From the NCBI GenBank assembly GCA_021307315.1, contig JAJSPD010000050.1, forward strand, positions 124,001 to 188,000: a DNA stretch of 64,000 nucleotides, written 5' to 3'. Positions 10,834-21,578 of the stretch are shown in pieces. Origin of the DNA: Bisporella sp. PMI_857. Its lineage: Eukaryota; Ascomycota; Leotiomycetes; Helotiales; Helotiaceae. Both the position numbers and the translations under genes were made by a program. Below the pieces are notes generated by a model. That model saw nothing but the letters and a program-made list of their open reading frames with translations. It made no database searches and had not been told where the DNA came from. The number at the start of each line of letters is the position of its first letter. Within the stretch, counting starts at the first letter, position 1.

Positions 10834-12137
10834 CAAAAAATTTATAAGAAGTTTTATAGGGAACTGAGGAAGAATCAAAAGATTTTATACCTGGAGCTTA
10901 GAGTCTATCAATGTTTATAGTGTCGTATGTCTCTAATGTAAATAGGGATTGCAATGGCTTCACGGACATATTGGTTGTTTTGAATGATGGTTTCCAGCTG
11001 TAAAATTGTAGTTGTGATATTCAGTTTGTGAAGCAAGAGTTCAAGGTGAAAATTCGAAGAGATCGCATGCTTTGGTCAAAATTGCATCATTGGCCTATCA
11101 TGAACCGTCACAAACTTACTGTAGGTTGGAATTCTTTCTTCATCTGGCAGCTCTTAACCTCTCTCGTCCAATGATAGCTTGGGCTCGAGTCGTATTTCGT
11201 ATAGCTAGGTTAGATGTACCGACATGGTGCTGATTTTATCATATACTAGGGCCATTTTCGCCCGCTTGCGAGGTTGATGCCACGATTGTATCCTCCGGGG
11301 CAAGTCTTCATATGTCTTTCTTCAATGGCCAAGTACTAATTTGCCAATAGACAAATTCAGGAACCGACCAGGCATATTAACTATCCATTGATCTAACTGC
11401 TAACGATAGTGCTTCACCTCGCCTCTTTGTAAACTCTTGGTCGTGCGGTCGCAACTATAAACGAGGTGATATGCAGGGAGAATGCCGCGACCTGTTCTTT
11501 ACTGCACGGTCGTCCATCCGACCGGCTGATGGAGTCTTCGATTCTCAGTCAGCATTTTGGATGTTCACCGCATTGTCGGTTGCAGGTTCAATGCCATTGT
11601 CCCCCTCCACCTCCTAGGATATTCTATCACTATGGGGCTTAGGTTGTGCTATATTTTTATTTGTTTTCAAAGAGGGTAGTGTTAAGTACGAATTGATGAA
11701 AGCCTTACATGCCGTTGCCCATACCAGCACGGCTGGTTGATTGATCATTCCCATCCTTACTTTCGGCCTTGACATCAACCTCAGAATCAACGAAAAGACT
11801 TACAGCTTGTGTCTGATCATGGTCAGCTTGTGCGGCTTTTTTTGCCTCTCTGTCATTGGTCGTATCTGTGCCTCATATATTAGCACGGATATGGTCTAGG
11901 CTTAGGATCATCTTTGCAACTCACCTTTGTACACCTTTTCTATTTGAGGTAAATATGCTTTCTTCTTGGGCTGGGCGGTGTGACGCAGAACTAGTGAACT
12001 ACGAGAACGAAATAATGGTGGTAGAGTTTCGCCTTGGTGGAATGGTTTCTGTGGCTTGTTTTAGGAGAGACGGATAAGTGTAGCAATCCGGAATTGTTTC
12101 AAACTACTAAGTTTGTTTAATGCGCACTTTACATATC
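10834..12137. other. Intergenic, no gene recognised
   Basis: Only one ORF above 70 codons (11856-12077), without recognisable pattern. It includes the 3' flank of the APH-family gene. Confidence 0.45.
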
Positions 12138-13625
12138 CTAAAATCCCCAAAATTTGAGGCACATGTCCAAAACTTCCGAGATCTCCCTTTTCAGCCGTAA
12201 TTTATCCTCCTCGCTCGTCCTCTTCATGGCCTTCTCACTCAGAAACCTCGGGAGGCAAATATTTTCAATAAACCAATATACCGCTGCCACATCGCCGGCT
12301 CCCAGAATGTTGCTACTTTTCTTCGCGCCTTCTCTCCCTAGTTCTTCGTCCCAGGTACGTGCAACTTCCCAATCATAGTCTGTTCTGATCTTCTCCGGGA
12401 ATGGAGAACCCGCGATGTAGGTGGAGCGGGAGGAAGAGAATGCAGATAGGAGAGCAGCGCGCATAGCGGCTTCGTCATGCTCAAGGCCGGGTAGGAGGCC
12501 GTGGATGGAGTTGAAAGACCAGAAGTACTCATCAAGCGGGGAGCCAATGTGAGAGAACTCAAAGTCGAGCAGGGCTGTGATCTCCAATGTATCTTTGTCA
12601 AATAGGATGTTTTGCAAATCTGCACCGTCAGCTATCATGCCACATATCTACTTCTACAATTTTATATGAAAGGTAGGGGGTTTTGCCCTACCGAAATCTC
12701 CGTGTACAGCTGTCGGACTTGTGAGTTTAAATTCGTCGAGAAGTTTCAGGACGCCATTTTCGGAGTGAAAGAAGGCCTCGAGGCGATCTCGTAAGCCGTT
12801 CTCTCTCCATCCACCCAGAAACCCAACCGTATCTAGATTCCGCAGCTGGGCTTCGTACTTCCCCAGATACATCCCCTTCCAGTCATTCCACGGCCCACCA
12901 AAGCCCACAGTCAACGGTCCGGTAATCACCTGTCCCTTCTCATCAAATCCCAACCCTCCATACCCTTCGACACTCTTCGGCAATTCATAATCCTGAATCT
13001 GCCTCAATACCTTCGCAACGCAGTTAAGGACTTCTCGTTTTTGAGTAAGAGAGAGGTCTTTGAACGTATGCTCAATGGAGATGCCGGGAAGATGTTGTTG
13101 GAGGATGTAGGCGTAGCCTGTGAGGGAGGAGGCGGGAGACCAGCCGTAGACGAGGGGAATAATTCTGGTTGAATTGTTGGAGAGAGCACGCTGGAACAGG
13201 GTGATGGCTGCTACTTCATTCTCTGTCCGGACTGTTTCATCGAGGGCTACTGTAGTGTTGGAGATCCTAATCTAGATTTTGTGAACTCGAGTTCAGGATT
13301 TAGAATGGCTTTAGAAGGCTTAGAGAGGTGAGAGAGTTCATACCACGGCCTCGTTGATTCCCTCTGGCAACTTTACGGTACCGTGCTCGAGATTCTCCTT
13401 TGTAGGTGGTGCAAATTCAGATGTGAAAGGAAGTAATGTGACGTGATAGACGTAGTTATTAGAATCTCGTCCTAAAGTCTTGCATTCGGAGACCTATGAT
13501 TGTTAGTCAGCTGGGTACTATAACTCGGATGTTGGTAGTTGAACCTGTCGACCATATTTTGTGTCAAGGAGATTTCTGATGAATCCTCTTCTTTGCTCCG
13601 CCGCTTCATTGACTGGGTCGACCAT
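12138..13625 (-). CDS. APH-family (aminoglycoside phosphotransferase-like) kinase
   Basis: Four exons on the minus strand, 13625-13545, 13493-13344, 13271-12692 and 12631-12138, with introns of 51, 72 and 60 nt, giving 434 aa. All junctions keep phase. The fold is that of the APH/ChoK kinase family common in fungi. A NEVAAITLFQRAL segment marks the ATP-binding lobe. The Brenner-type catalytic loop HGDFADGADLQNILFD is formed across the last intron, with the catalytic Asp in HGD. The magnesium-binding DFE lies in ALLDFEFSHIGSPLDEY. The substrate is unknown; fungal members are rarely true antibiotic kinases. A choline, fructosamine or secondary-metabolite kinase role cannot be distinguished here. 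Confidence 0.85.
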
Positions 13626-14167
13626 TTTAAAGACTTAACAGCTTGTGAACAGCGAAGGTTTCTTAGATGAAATAAAATTTTATATGTTCGAATTACCGAA
13701 TTCGAATAGTTTTGGTCCCGTATTTATATTAAACATTCTGCTGTGCCGCACAGTATTAGGCAGAAAAGCAACACCAACTTCACAAAAGCAGAACAATAAT
13801 TGGTCCCTTCGCATCTGAACCACTTTGCCAATACCAGTGAAAGCAAAGGCAGCCAATCAAATAAGCGATTAAAAAAAAAAGGGGGGGGGGGGGAACTTGT
13901 GAGCTTTTCAATACCATGTGCTGTAAATTTTCACATGCAGAAACTGGGCTTCGAATCGCAACTAGTTGTCCTGAACAATTAGGCAGAGACATGCTGTGGC
14001 ATGATAATATTAGATATTATTCTAGATCGTAGCCTTCCTGGCCTTTTCCCTTATGCAAACGAGTCTTTACCGTCGCAAAGTAATGTAGCATGAACACCAA
14101 CATACACAATAGATTTGCTCCAAATATACACATAGAACTCCAAAGAAAGCAGACACAAACTATGTGA
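13626..14167. other. Intergenic with an A10-G13 purine tract
   Basis: Between the APH-family and ERG6 genes, both on the minus strand, so it holds the APH promoter and the ERG6 3' flank. Positions 13871-13893 are ten A followed by thirteen G on the plus strand, an uninterrupted purine run likely to be length-variable. Confidence 0.6.
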
Positions 14168-15462
14168 CTAAGCCTTAGGATTTAATGGCTTTCGTCCAAC
14201 CATGAGATACATGGGTGTGAATAAGTCCTCCTTTGCACCAGCAACTAAACAATCAGCAGCCAATGCAAAGCTGTCAGCAGTCTTCTTCGTCCCCTTCGGC
14301 GCCAATCCGGTCAGTTCCAAGAAACCCATCAGTTGATGTGCGATTGCCCGTCCGACCTTGTGCATACGTCCAATGGTATAGATATCGAAAATGCTGCCCA
14401 TGTACTTGAAATCTCCGGCGAGAGGATAGTACCATGGGGTGGCATCAGGACGCTTGGCCAGATCCTCATTGATCTCCAACTCGAAGCCTGCAGCCTTCAT
14501 GGCAGCAATGCCCTCAGAGATGGTAACCATATTAGAAATTCCATCACCCTGTTCAATACCAAGACGGATCTCTCGGTGGTGAACGTTGTTATTATCGTAG
14601 TTGTCGGTCATGAGCCATTCGTAGACAGCGAATCTTCCACCGGGCTTCAGGACACGGTAGATCTCGCTGTAAATCCCTTCTAGGGATGGTGCGTGGACGG
14701 TGGCCTCAATTGCATAGACATTGTCAAATGTTTCATCTGCAAATGTCATTTGCTGGAAAAGGTTAGCTAAATATAGGTGCAAGTATGGTGCATGAGAACA
14801 TACCATGAAGTCGCCCTTCACGAAATCTAATTGATGTGAAAGTCCTTCCTTTTGTGCATATCTGGTTGCACGCTCAATCTGGTAATCATTGTTATTCAAA
14901 CCAGTGATATGCGCACCACTGAACTTGGCGATTTCTCTGGCAGGTCCACCAACACCACATCCAACATCAAGGACCCTGTCACCATCTTTGAGGCCCGCCT
15001 TTGCTGCGAGGTAGTGTTCATGACGGGCAATGGCTTGATGGAATGGTTCACCATATGCGAAACGGCAGAAATGGAAAGACTGTCCCCAACCATACTCGTA
15101 GATATCCGTTGCCAAGTTGTAGTAACTATGAGATCAGACATGAATTGGCAGAAGAAGGGTGAGCACGCTTACTGTCTTGTGAGGGTGGCATATTCTGCTT
15201 TTCGTGCCTAAAGAAAGGGGTAAGTTTTGCCCCTTCAACAATACTTGCTCAGACTCACCTCTCGATCAGCAAGTGTCTCATCCTTTGCGGCCTTGTTGTC
15301 CCAATGTTTGAAGTACTCGTCCAAAGCAGCCTTGTGTGCCGTCTTATCCTTCTTCATCATAGCAGAGAAACCCCCCGTTGCAGTAGCGGAATCCTGGTGC
15401 ATTGCCTTGTTGAAAGCAGCATCACGGGAGTGGTTTTCGGACTCGAGGACTGCGGGAGCCAT
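14168..15462 (-). CDS. ERG6: Sterol 24-C-methyltransferase
   Basis: Four exons, 15462-15259, 15207-15173, 15125-14804 and 14752-14168, separated by introns of 51, 47 and 51 nt, give 381 aa, the usual length. The enzyme transfers a methyl group from S-adenosylmethionine to C-24 of zymosterol or lanosterol in ergosterol synthesis at the ER and lipid droplets. The aromatic sterol-binding block [14 protein letters not shown] follows the third exon start. The SAM motif [20 protein letters not shown] comes next. The conserved [20 protein letters not shown] and [15 protein letters not shown] blocks follow. The 35-nt second exon is easily missed. The last intron is 51 nt and in frame, so the unspliced reading stays open but inserts 17 unrelated residues. 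Confidence 0.95.
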
Positions 15463-15912
15463 TGTGAAGGAGATACGAAGTGTGGGCTTAAAGATTGGAG
15501 ATACAAGATTGTGGAAAGGGTTAATTGTTCGAGTTGATCGAGTTGGACAATGGCAATTGTCACAAGGAGGAGGGATTGTGTATTTAACTTTTAGATGGCA
15601 ACACTGAAATTGGGACAGGGGTTGATTAACTGTTCCTGGCTTGGCGGCATCGTATTCGGATTTTTCGATTGGCTGTAGCGCAAGGCCGAGGTGGAGGCGC
15701 TTTTCATTGCATCCGGACTATTCATGAAAGCAGCTTAGCGTCAGTTGAGCCACAGCGGAGTGAAGATTACAATTCAGCCTGATCACGTGTTAAGAACTGA
15801 GCCACGAGTTGCCTCAGAGTCTGGATTTTATCGAGGCTGAACAATATTTAGAAGTCCTTGCCACAGTTCAACTGTTTCTCCAAGCAATACCTGCGAACCT
15901 ACAAACTTAATC
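15463..15912. promoter_or_regulatory. Shared divergent promoter of ERG6 and SLT11
   Basis: A 450-bp region separates the two divergently transcribed starts. It contains an inverted CCAAT box (ATTGG at 15668-15672, oriented toward ERG6) and a palindromic E-box CACGTG at 15784-15789. Sterol genes in ascomycetes are commonly controlled by SREBP-type bHLH factors, so the E-box is a reasonable candidate site. This is inference from motif only. Confidence 0.45.
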
Positions 15913-17084
15913 ATGGCAGCACCTCAGATTAAACAAGATCTCAACCGTTCAGGATGGGAATCTACAGACTTTCCTTCCGTTTGCGAAAACTGCCTTCCAG
16001 ATAACCCATACGTTCAAATGCTCAAGGAAGATCATGGAGCTGGTACGTATCTTTACCTTGCCTCATAATGCGATACTAATGGTTTCCAGAATGCAAGATC
16101 TGCACGCGCCCGTTCACAATTTTCAGATGGAAAGCAGACCGCACCTCGCGGCAAAAGCACACCAACATATGCCTGACCTGCGCACGCATGAAGAACTGCT
16201 GCCAGTGTTGCATGCTCGATCTCTCCTTTGGTCTTCCGATCGTAGTACGAGATGCTGCGCTTAAGATGGTTGCGCCTGGTCCACAAAGTGCCGTGAATAG
16301 AGAATATTATGCACAAAACCACGAGAAGGACATCGAAGAAGGGGTTGGCACAGAAGGCTATGAAAAGACAGACGAAAAAGCTAGGGAGCTGCTAAGGAAA
16401 TTGGCAAACAGCCAGCCATACTACAAGAAACAAAGGAGGATAGAGCCATCAGAAGATGCGAACTCGAATTCGAATTCGAACGCGCATGGCCCAGGACCGA
16501 TACGAACACGAGATAGCAGAGGACAAGGGCCACTAGGAGGCTCCGGGGGCCGAGGAGGCAGAGGTGGGGGACGGGGTGGACGTTTCCCTGGGGTTGCGCA
16601 GCTTCCACCTACAGAACAAGATTACCTCCCACCTGCAGATACCACCATTACGTCGTTATTTGTCACCGGCGTAGAGGATGACTTGCCAGAGCACAAGATC
16701 CGAGAATTCTTCACACCATATGGCAAAATTAGGTCGCTGGTGTGCTCGCATATGTCGCATTGCGCATTTATCAACTATACAGAGAGAAGCGCAGCTGAAG
16801 CTGCATCGCAGGCGCTGAAAGGGAAAGCCGTTATTGCTGGCTGTCCCTTAAGAGTACGATGGGGCCAACCTCGGCCGATCGGAACAATGGATAAAGAGGA
16901 GAGGATGACCACAGGGAGGGAGGGTCGAGCTGTATTCGCAGGCTCACGGTCGAGCCGAACACTCCAAGGTGACGGACAGCGTACCATTGCAGCTCCCCCG
17001 CAAGATGATCTGGCGAGCATGTCTGCTGTCGCGCCACCTCCTGGCGCAGACGACGTAAATTATGCAAGTCTAGCAGGAAACTAA
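15913..17084 (+). CDS. slt11: Pre-mRNA-splicing factor SLT11/ECM2 (RBM22 family)
   Basis: Two exons, 15913-16042 and 16090-17084, with a 47-nt intron containing a perfect TACTAAT branch site, give 374 aa. The N-terminal GWESTDFPSVCENCLPDNPY and the cysteine-rich ECKICTRPFTIFRWKAD and NICLTCARMKNCCQCCM blocks are the zinc-binding region of SLT11/RBM22. A central RGG-like glycine/arginine stretch (around residues 200-215) precedes an RRM with RNP2 SLFVTGVEDD and RNP1 HCAFINYT. The protein joins the NineTeen-related part of the spliceosome and contacts U6 snRNA during activation. A short NSNSNSN tract is encoded by a CGAATT-type repeat near 16460. Confidence 0.95.
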
Positions 17085-17389
17085 CAGGAACGGTTATTTA
17101 TGCGTTACAGGCGTTCGGTGCGTTGGGGATGGGTATTTGGCATGGAGATGCCTTGTATTATGCAGTTTGGTAGTACAATAAACATTGGCAATCGCCCTCA
17201 GAGGCATGCCACATTTTCTAGATTTTCTTGTCATGAATGGGATCTCCATTTCATAGCTTCGCAGTGGTTAAAATGGTATGATACATTTATTAGCAGTGAA
17301 GCGCAACATATACAGTTTTCCCTTTACTTTTAATACAGTGTTCTTCGCTCAACGACCAATAATGCGACCCCCCTCTCTCTCTCACAAGC
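17085..17389. other. Convergent 3' region between SLT11 and MZM1
   Basis: About 300 bp holding both 3' ends. No gene seen. Confidence 0.5.
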
Positions 17390-17950
17390 CTAAGAACAAC
17401 ACGTCTTTCCATCAATCACTACTGTCTTCCCGTTCGGCATCTTTATCGTATCATTATCCCCACGCTCTGTGTGCTCATGTATCCTCAACTCTACTCAAGA
17501 TCAGCCCTTGCCATTTTACCTCTCCATTCCGCATCCTTTGCCAAATCATTCCGCAAGCCCACATCAACAGCACCGAACATGCCGGTCACCGCGGCATGCA
17601 ATGAAAAGGAGCCCAAACTTACTATACTTGTCCTCCTCCCCTTGCACCCGCACACCTTGCACGACGTTCTGCTTTAGGATCTGCGCGACCTCTTCTGCGT
17701 GCCGTACTGCGGCTGCGTATTCTGATGAAGAGGGAGAAAGGCCGGCGTTGGAGCGGAAACTGTTGCGTGCTTCTGCGCGGGCGGCGAGAAGAAGAGGTTT
17801 GTCCCCTAGAGGCTGTAAGTCATGTGGCTTAAGTTTGGGGGCAGGGAGGAGGACGGGGGAAGGAGGAAGAGATGGGGGTAGGAAAGGATACCAACCGGCG
17901 AATGCGAGACGGGTCGAGCGTAGGAGGGAGCGGTAGGCTGCTAGGGCCAT
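17390..17950 (-). CDS. MZM1: Mitochondrial LYR-motif protein MZM1, complex III Rieske assembly factor
   Basis: Three exons, 17950-17896, 17805-17623 and 17490-17390, with introns of 90 and 132 nt, give 112 aa, the normal MZM1/LYRM7 size. All junctions keep phase. The product starts with [16 protein letters not shown], the LYR-like motif. It continues through [20 protein letters not shown] and [18 protein letters not shown], and ends with the [17 protein letters not shown] block supplied by the third exon. The protein stabilises the Rieske iron-sulfur subunit in the mitochondrial matrix before its insertion into cytochrome bc1. Without the two splices the open frame runs into unrelated intron sequence, so the gene is easy to mis-annotate. 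Confidence 0.9.
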
Positions 17951-19176
17951 GATGATGAATTAGAAGCTGCGGTGAGTTGGTGAAATAAATATATCTAGGA
18001 GAATAGTAAGCATTGTTAGAACATATTGTGACAGTAAAAAAGCGAAATTCAATATAAACTAGATATCCTTAGGTGCTATGAAACTTCCTCTATCTGATCC
18101 TAGACACTGATGATATCGTTGAGAGCTCATTAAACTCCCGCTTAGAAGCAATCCATGGTTTATGAAAAAAAAAAAAAAAAAGAGACCATGGGATAAGACA
18201 GGAGCTACAATCATATCACTCTCTTCATGATTACATAGAGCTGTGAGAAGATTGACAACTTGATTAGCAAGTAAACCTACACAACAGAAGCATTGGTCCT
18301 ATGTCATGTGCTGGCATGTAACCCAGATATCATGCTTCCGAAGTGCCAAGTGCTGCTTCAATGACGTTGGTAAACAATAGGCTTCTGGCCTCCCTCCTAT
18401 CTCATGCCAATATATTCTTCCCCATACAGAAACATAACCTCAGCTCTCAAGTTGGCCGGTACGAGCCGGTACGAGACCTTGAGGATGCAAAGTAGAAACA
18501 ATCTATGAGCCAGTGCAAGCAAACAAAACCTTGATTGAACGATTGTGATTGAATACAAGCATCAAATATCAGAATAAATGGCATACAAATAGACGGTTTT
18601 AGACAAGCATTCCCTGTTAAAGGTACGACAAAACTTGTAGAAAAAGGGGCATGCTGATAGGCGCGACAAAGCTTAGGAAATACACGACAAAACTGAAAAC
18701 TGACTAACCACAATGTGCGACTCTTTATATCTTCCTGTGTATGCTGTGCTCGATAATATCTAGATCAATATTTCTTGTGGTGAAGTGGTATTAGATGGTC
18801 CTGGTCTTTTCAATTTTCACGTGCAATACTTTTGGTTATTCTTGAAGCCTTAGGCATCATAAAAGAAGTTCTTAGCTTAATTGCTTACTCAGCTACCAAT
18901 AAGCCAATCGGTGGTCAAGAGTCTAGACTGTCTATCGCCTTCGTAACATTATTGTTCCGCTCCGAAAGGCAAAGATCCCCATCTTCACACGAACCAGTCA
19001 GGATGGAGAAATACTACTATATACCCGAACAAGAAGGCGGTGAACGGGGCACCAGCTACTTTATCACTGTGATGCCTGAGGCGAAGGAAAAATTAATTCA
19101 CAAGAGAGAGAGAGAAGTCGACCTTGCGGATCCAACAACTTATACCAAGACTGTCTCCAGGAAGCAAGCTGGTATC
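17951..19176. other. Intergenic upstream of MZM1 and zuotin
   Basis: No protein pattern recognised. A run of 17 A lies at 18165-18181. The open frame leading into zuotin from 18832 upstream of its true ATG looks like leader sequence. Confidence 0.5.
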
Positions 19177-20665
19177 ATGTCTACCCACACGGAAATCAAT
19201 CTCCCTCTCCCAGTCCTCCCCCAAGGCTGGGAGGCTCCGGGAAACTTCAAGACTCTTGGAAAGCTCTCTACGCCAAATATTCGTACTATTGAACCTGTTG
19301 GGTATGTGCGATTCAAATTCTAAATTTGGTGACAAGCTTGCAGAAGCTTCATCTGGATGCACCATTGCTAACCACGCTGCAGACCTCATTACCTTGCTTA
19401 CGCTCGTCGCATCCGGCATAAGCGCTCTTTCTCCGAAGATGATCGCATCCAAGCCCTAAAGAATGCTAAGGTCGTTGAGGACGAGGATGATGGAGAAATC
19501 AGCGAGGATGAGGACCCAGCGATGCTTGCACGTGAAGCCAAGGACTGGAAGGTGTGTTTAGCCTATCCAAGAGCATGAGGCTCTTCATAGTCTACTTTGA
19601 CTCAGCTAACCTGTAATACAGCAACAAGATCACTACGCCGTTTTGGGTCTCAAAAAGTACAGATGGAGGGCAACTGAGGAGCAAATCAAGAAAGCCCACC
19701 GCAAGAAGGTCCTCCGCCACCATCCTGACAAGAAGGCGGCCGCTGGCAACAACGAGGACGACCGTTTCTTCAAGTGCATCCAAAAGTCCACTGAGGTCCT
19801 GCTCGATCCTGTCAAGCGCCGTCAGTTCGACTCCGTAGACGAGAATGCGGATGTCGAGCCCCCATCCAAGAAGGCTGCCAAGGGCGACAAGTTCTACAAG
19901 CTTTGGGGGGCTGTATTCAAGGCAGAAGGTCGATTCTCCAAGATCCAACCTGTCCCTACCTTTGGTAATGCAGACAGCGATCAGGAAACCGTGGAGGCGT
20001 TTTATAACTTCTTCTATACCTTTGATAGCTGGCGTTCTTTCGAATACCAAGACGAGGATGTCCCTGATGATAACGAGAACCGTGATCAGAAGCGCCATGT
20101 TGAGAAGAAGAACAACAACGCTCGCAAGAAGAAGAAGACTGAAGATTCTACTCGTCTACGTAACTTGATAGATCAGGCTATGGCAGGTGATGAGCGCATC
20201 AAGAAGTTCCGTCAAGAAGCCAGCGCCGCCAAGAACAAGAAGAAGCTTGAGAAAGAGGCCGCCGCTAAGAAGGCTGAGGAGGACAAAAAGGCCGAAGCAG
20301 CTAAGCTAGAGAAGGAAAAGAAAGAAGCCGAAGAGAAAGCAAAGGCCGATAAGGAAGGGGCCAAAAAGGCTAAGGAGGCTGCTAAAGCTGCCGTTAAGAA
20401 AAACAAGCGTGTCCTCAAGGGGAGTGTCAAGGATGCAAATTACTTCGCTGGTAGCAAGGATGCCGATCCTGCCACGATTGACAGAGTTCTTAACGACGTC
20501 GAGATCGTGCAGGGAAAAGTCGACCCTGATGAGATTGCTGCGTTGGCGAGCAAGCTTAATGGATTGAAGGTTGCGGATGAGATCAAGGGTGTTTGGGTTG
20601 AGGAGGTTAAGCGCTTGGTTGGAGCAGGCAAGCTGAAGGATGGTGAGATCAAGGCATTGGTCTAG
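19177..20665 (+). CDS. zuo1: Zuotin, ribosome-associated J-protein
   Basis: Three exons, 19177-19301, 19383-19551 and 19622-20665, with introns of 81 and 70 nt, give 445 aa. The start MSTHTEINLPLPVLPQGW is chosen because the family begins in this way; the frame extends upstream without similarity. The zuotin signature EPVGPHYLAYARRIRHKRSF is completed across intron 1. The J domain spans about residues 101-168 with the HPD triad at 132-134 (RHHPDKK), which stimulates the Hsp70 ATPase. A long lysine/alanine/glutamate-rich helical region (about 260-340) matches the rRNA-binding middle domain. A C-terminal four-helix part follows and there are no SANT domains, as in fungi. With Ssz1 it forms the ribosome-associated complex at the tunnel exit. 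Confidence 0.95.
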
Positions 20666-21099
20666 CTCATGTTTTAGATGAAGCGTGCATAGCGGATGTT
20701 CAGCGTAGATAATAGACTGTCATGAATACAAAGAACCAGGGAATTACGTTTGACTTTGTCACGCGGCTTTTGCAACTGTGCTTGGGTATTTTCTCCCGAA
20801 TCTCTCCGAAGCCTAACCACCCGCCTTCCCTCATCCACTCCCTATCACCCAGATAATAATCATCATCGTGTCCCGTCTAAACCATATATTTCGTACCTTC
20901 CACGTCACGTCAAGTTTATAGCCTTGAGCTTGTACTCAAATCTGTGTTTTATGGTTTGCATTGAACTTAGGGGGCTATGTACAAATTGGATAAAACCATC
21001 ATTCTCCGCCCACCCATCTCAGGTTTCCTTGTCCAGAAGCAAGGCTAACCCGCGTCTGGTAGAACCGTTTGATAAAAAGGTCAAGAAGTATGATGATAA

Positions 21100-21133
<34 letters not shown>

Positions 21134-21578
21134 GGAAAACTTGCTGTGGTGGGTGGGGAGAAGGTCCTGAATATATGACGTAGTAGGTTATTTTATATCT
21201 GGAAGATGAAAAAGTTCTTTTGGGTAGAACGTCTCGCGTCGGTGATATCAGCGTGAATAAAAAGAGAGACAGAGAGATGAAAAGAGAAGATTTTGTGAGC
21301 TGAGCGTCGTGGGGGTTTGCTTCCTAGTCATTGGGCAGATGTATGGTTTGAACTTTCGGAAGATAGCATTGTGTAGATCGGGCAGGCTGCGAAGATAACT
21401 TTGGGATGAAGTCGAAGCAGGCAGGCAAGGGAGATCCGCGAGATGTTAGGTGGAAGCTGTGTGGCCCTGAGGATCATGTTCGTGATCGCGATTGGTGGAT
21501 TCTAAAGGTGGATGATGACAGTGTGCGGGAGATAACTTTAGTTGCCACCATAACATGTTGAATCCAGATGCTCGAACT
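20666..21578. other. Intergenic with a 27-nt poly(A) run
   Basis: 3' flanks of zuotin and of the convergent GTPase gene. An uninterrupted run of 27 A is at 21105-21131, followed by GGGG. No coding pattern was recognised. Confidence 0.5.

Noticed and set aside
13004..13189. Proline-rich minus-strand ORF
   Set aside because: Wrong frame of exon 3 of the APH-family kinase; the kinase frame continues through it.
14333..15211. Plus-strand ORFs of 116 and 119 codons
   Set aside because: Antisense to ERG6 exons.
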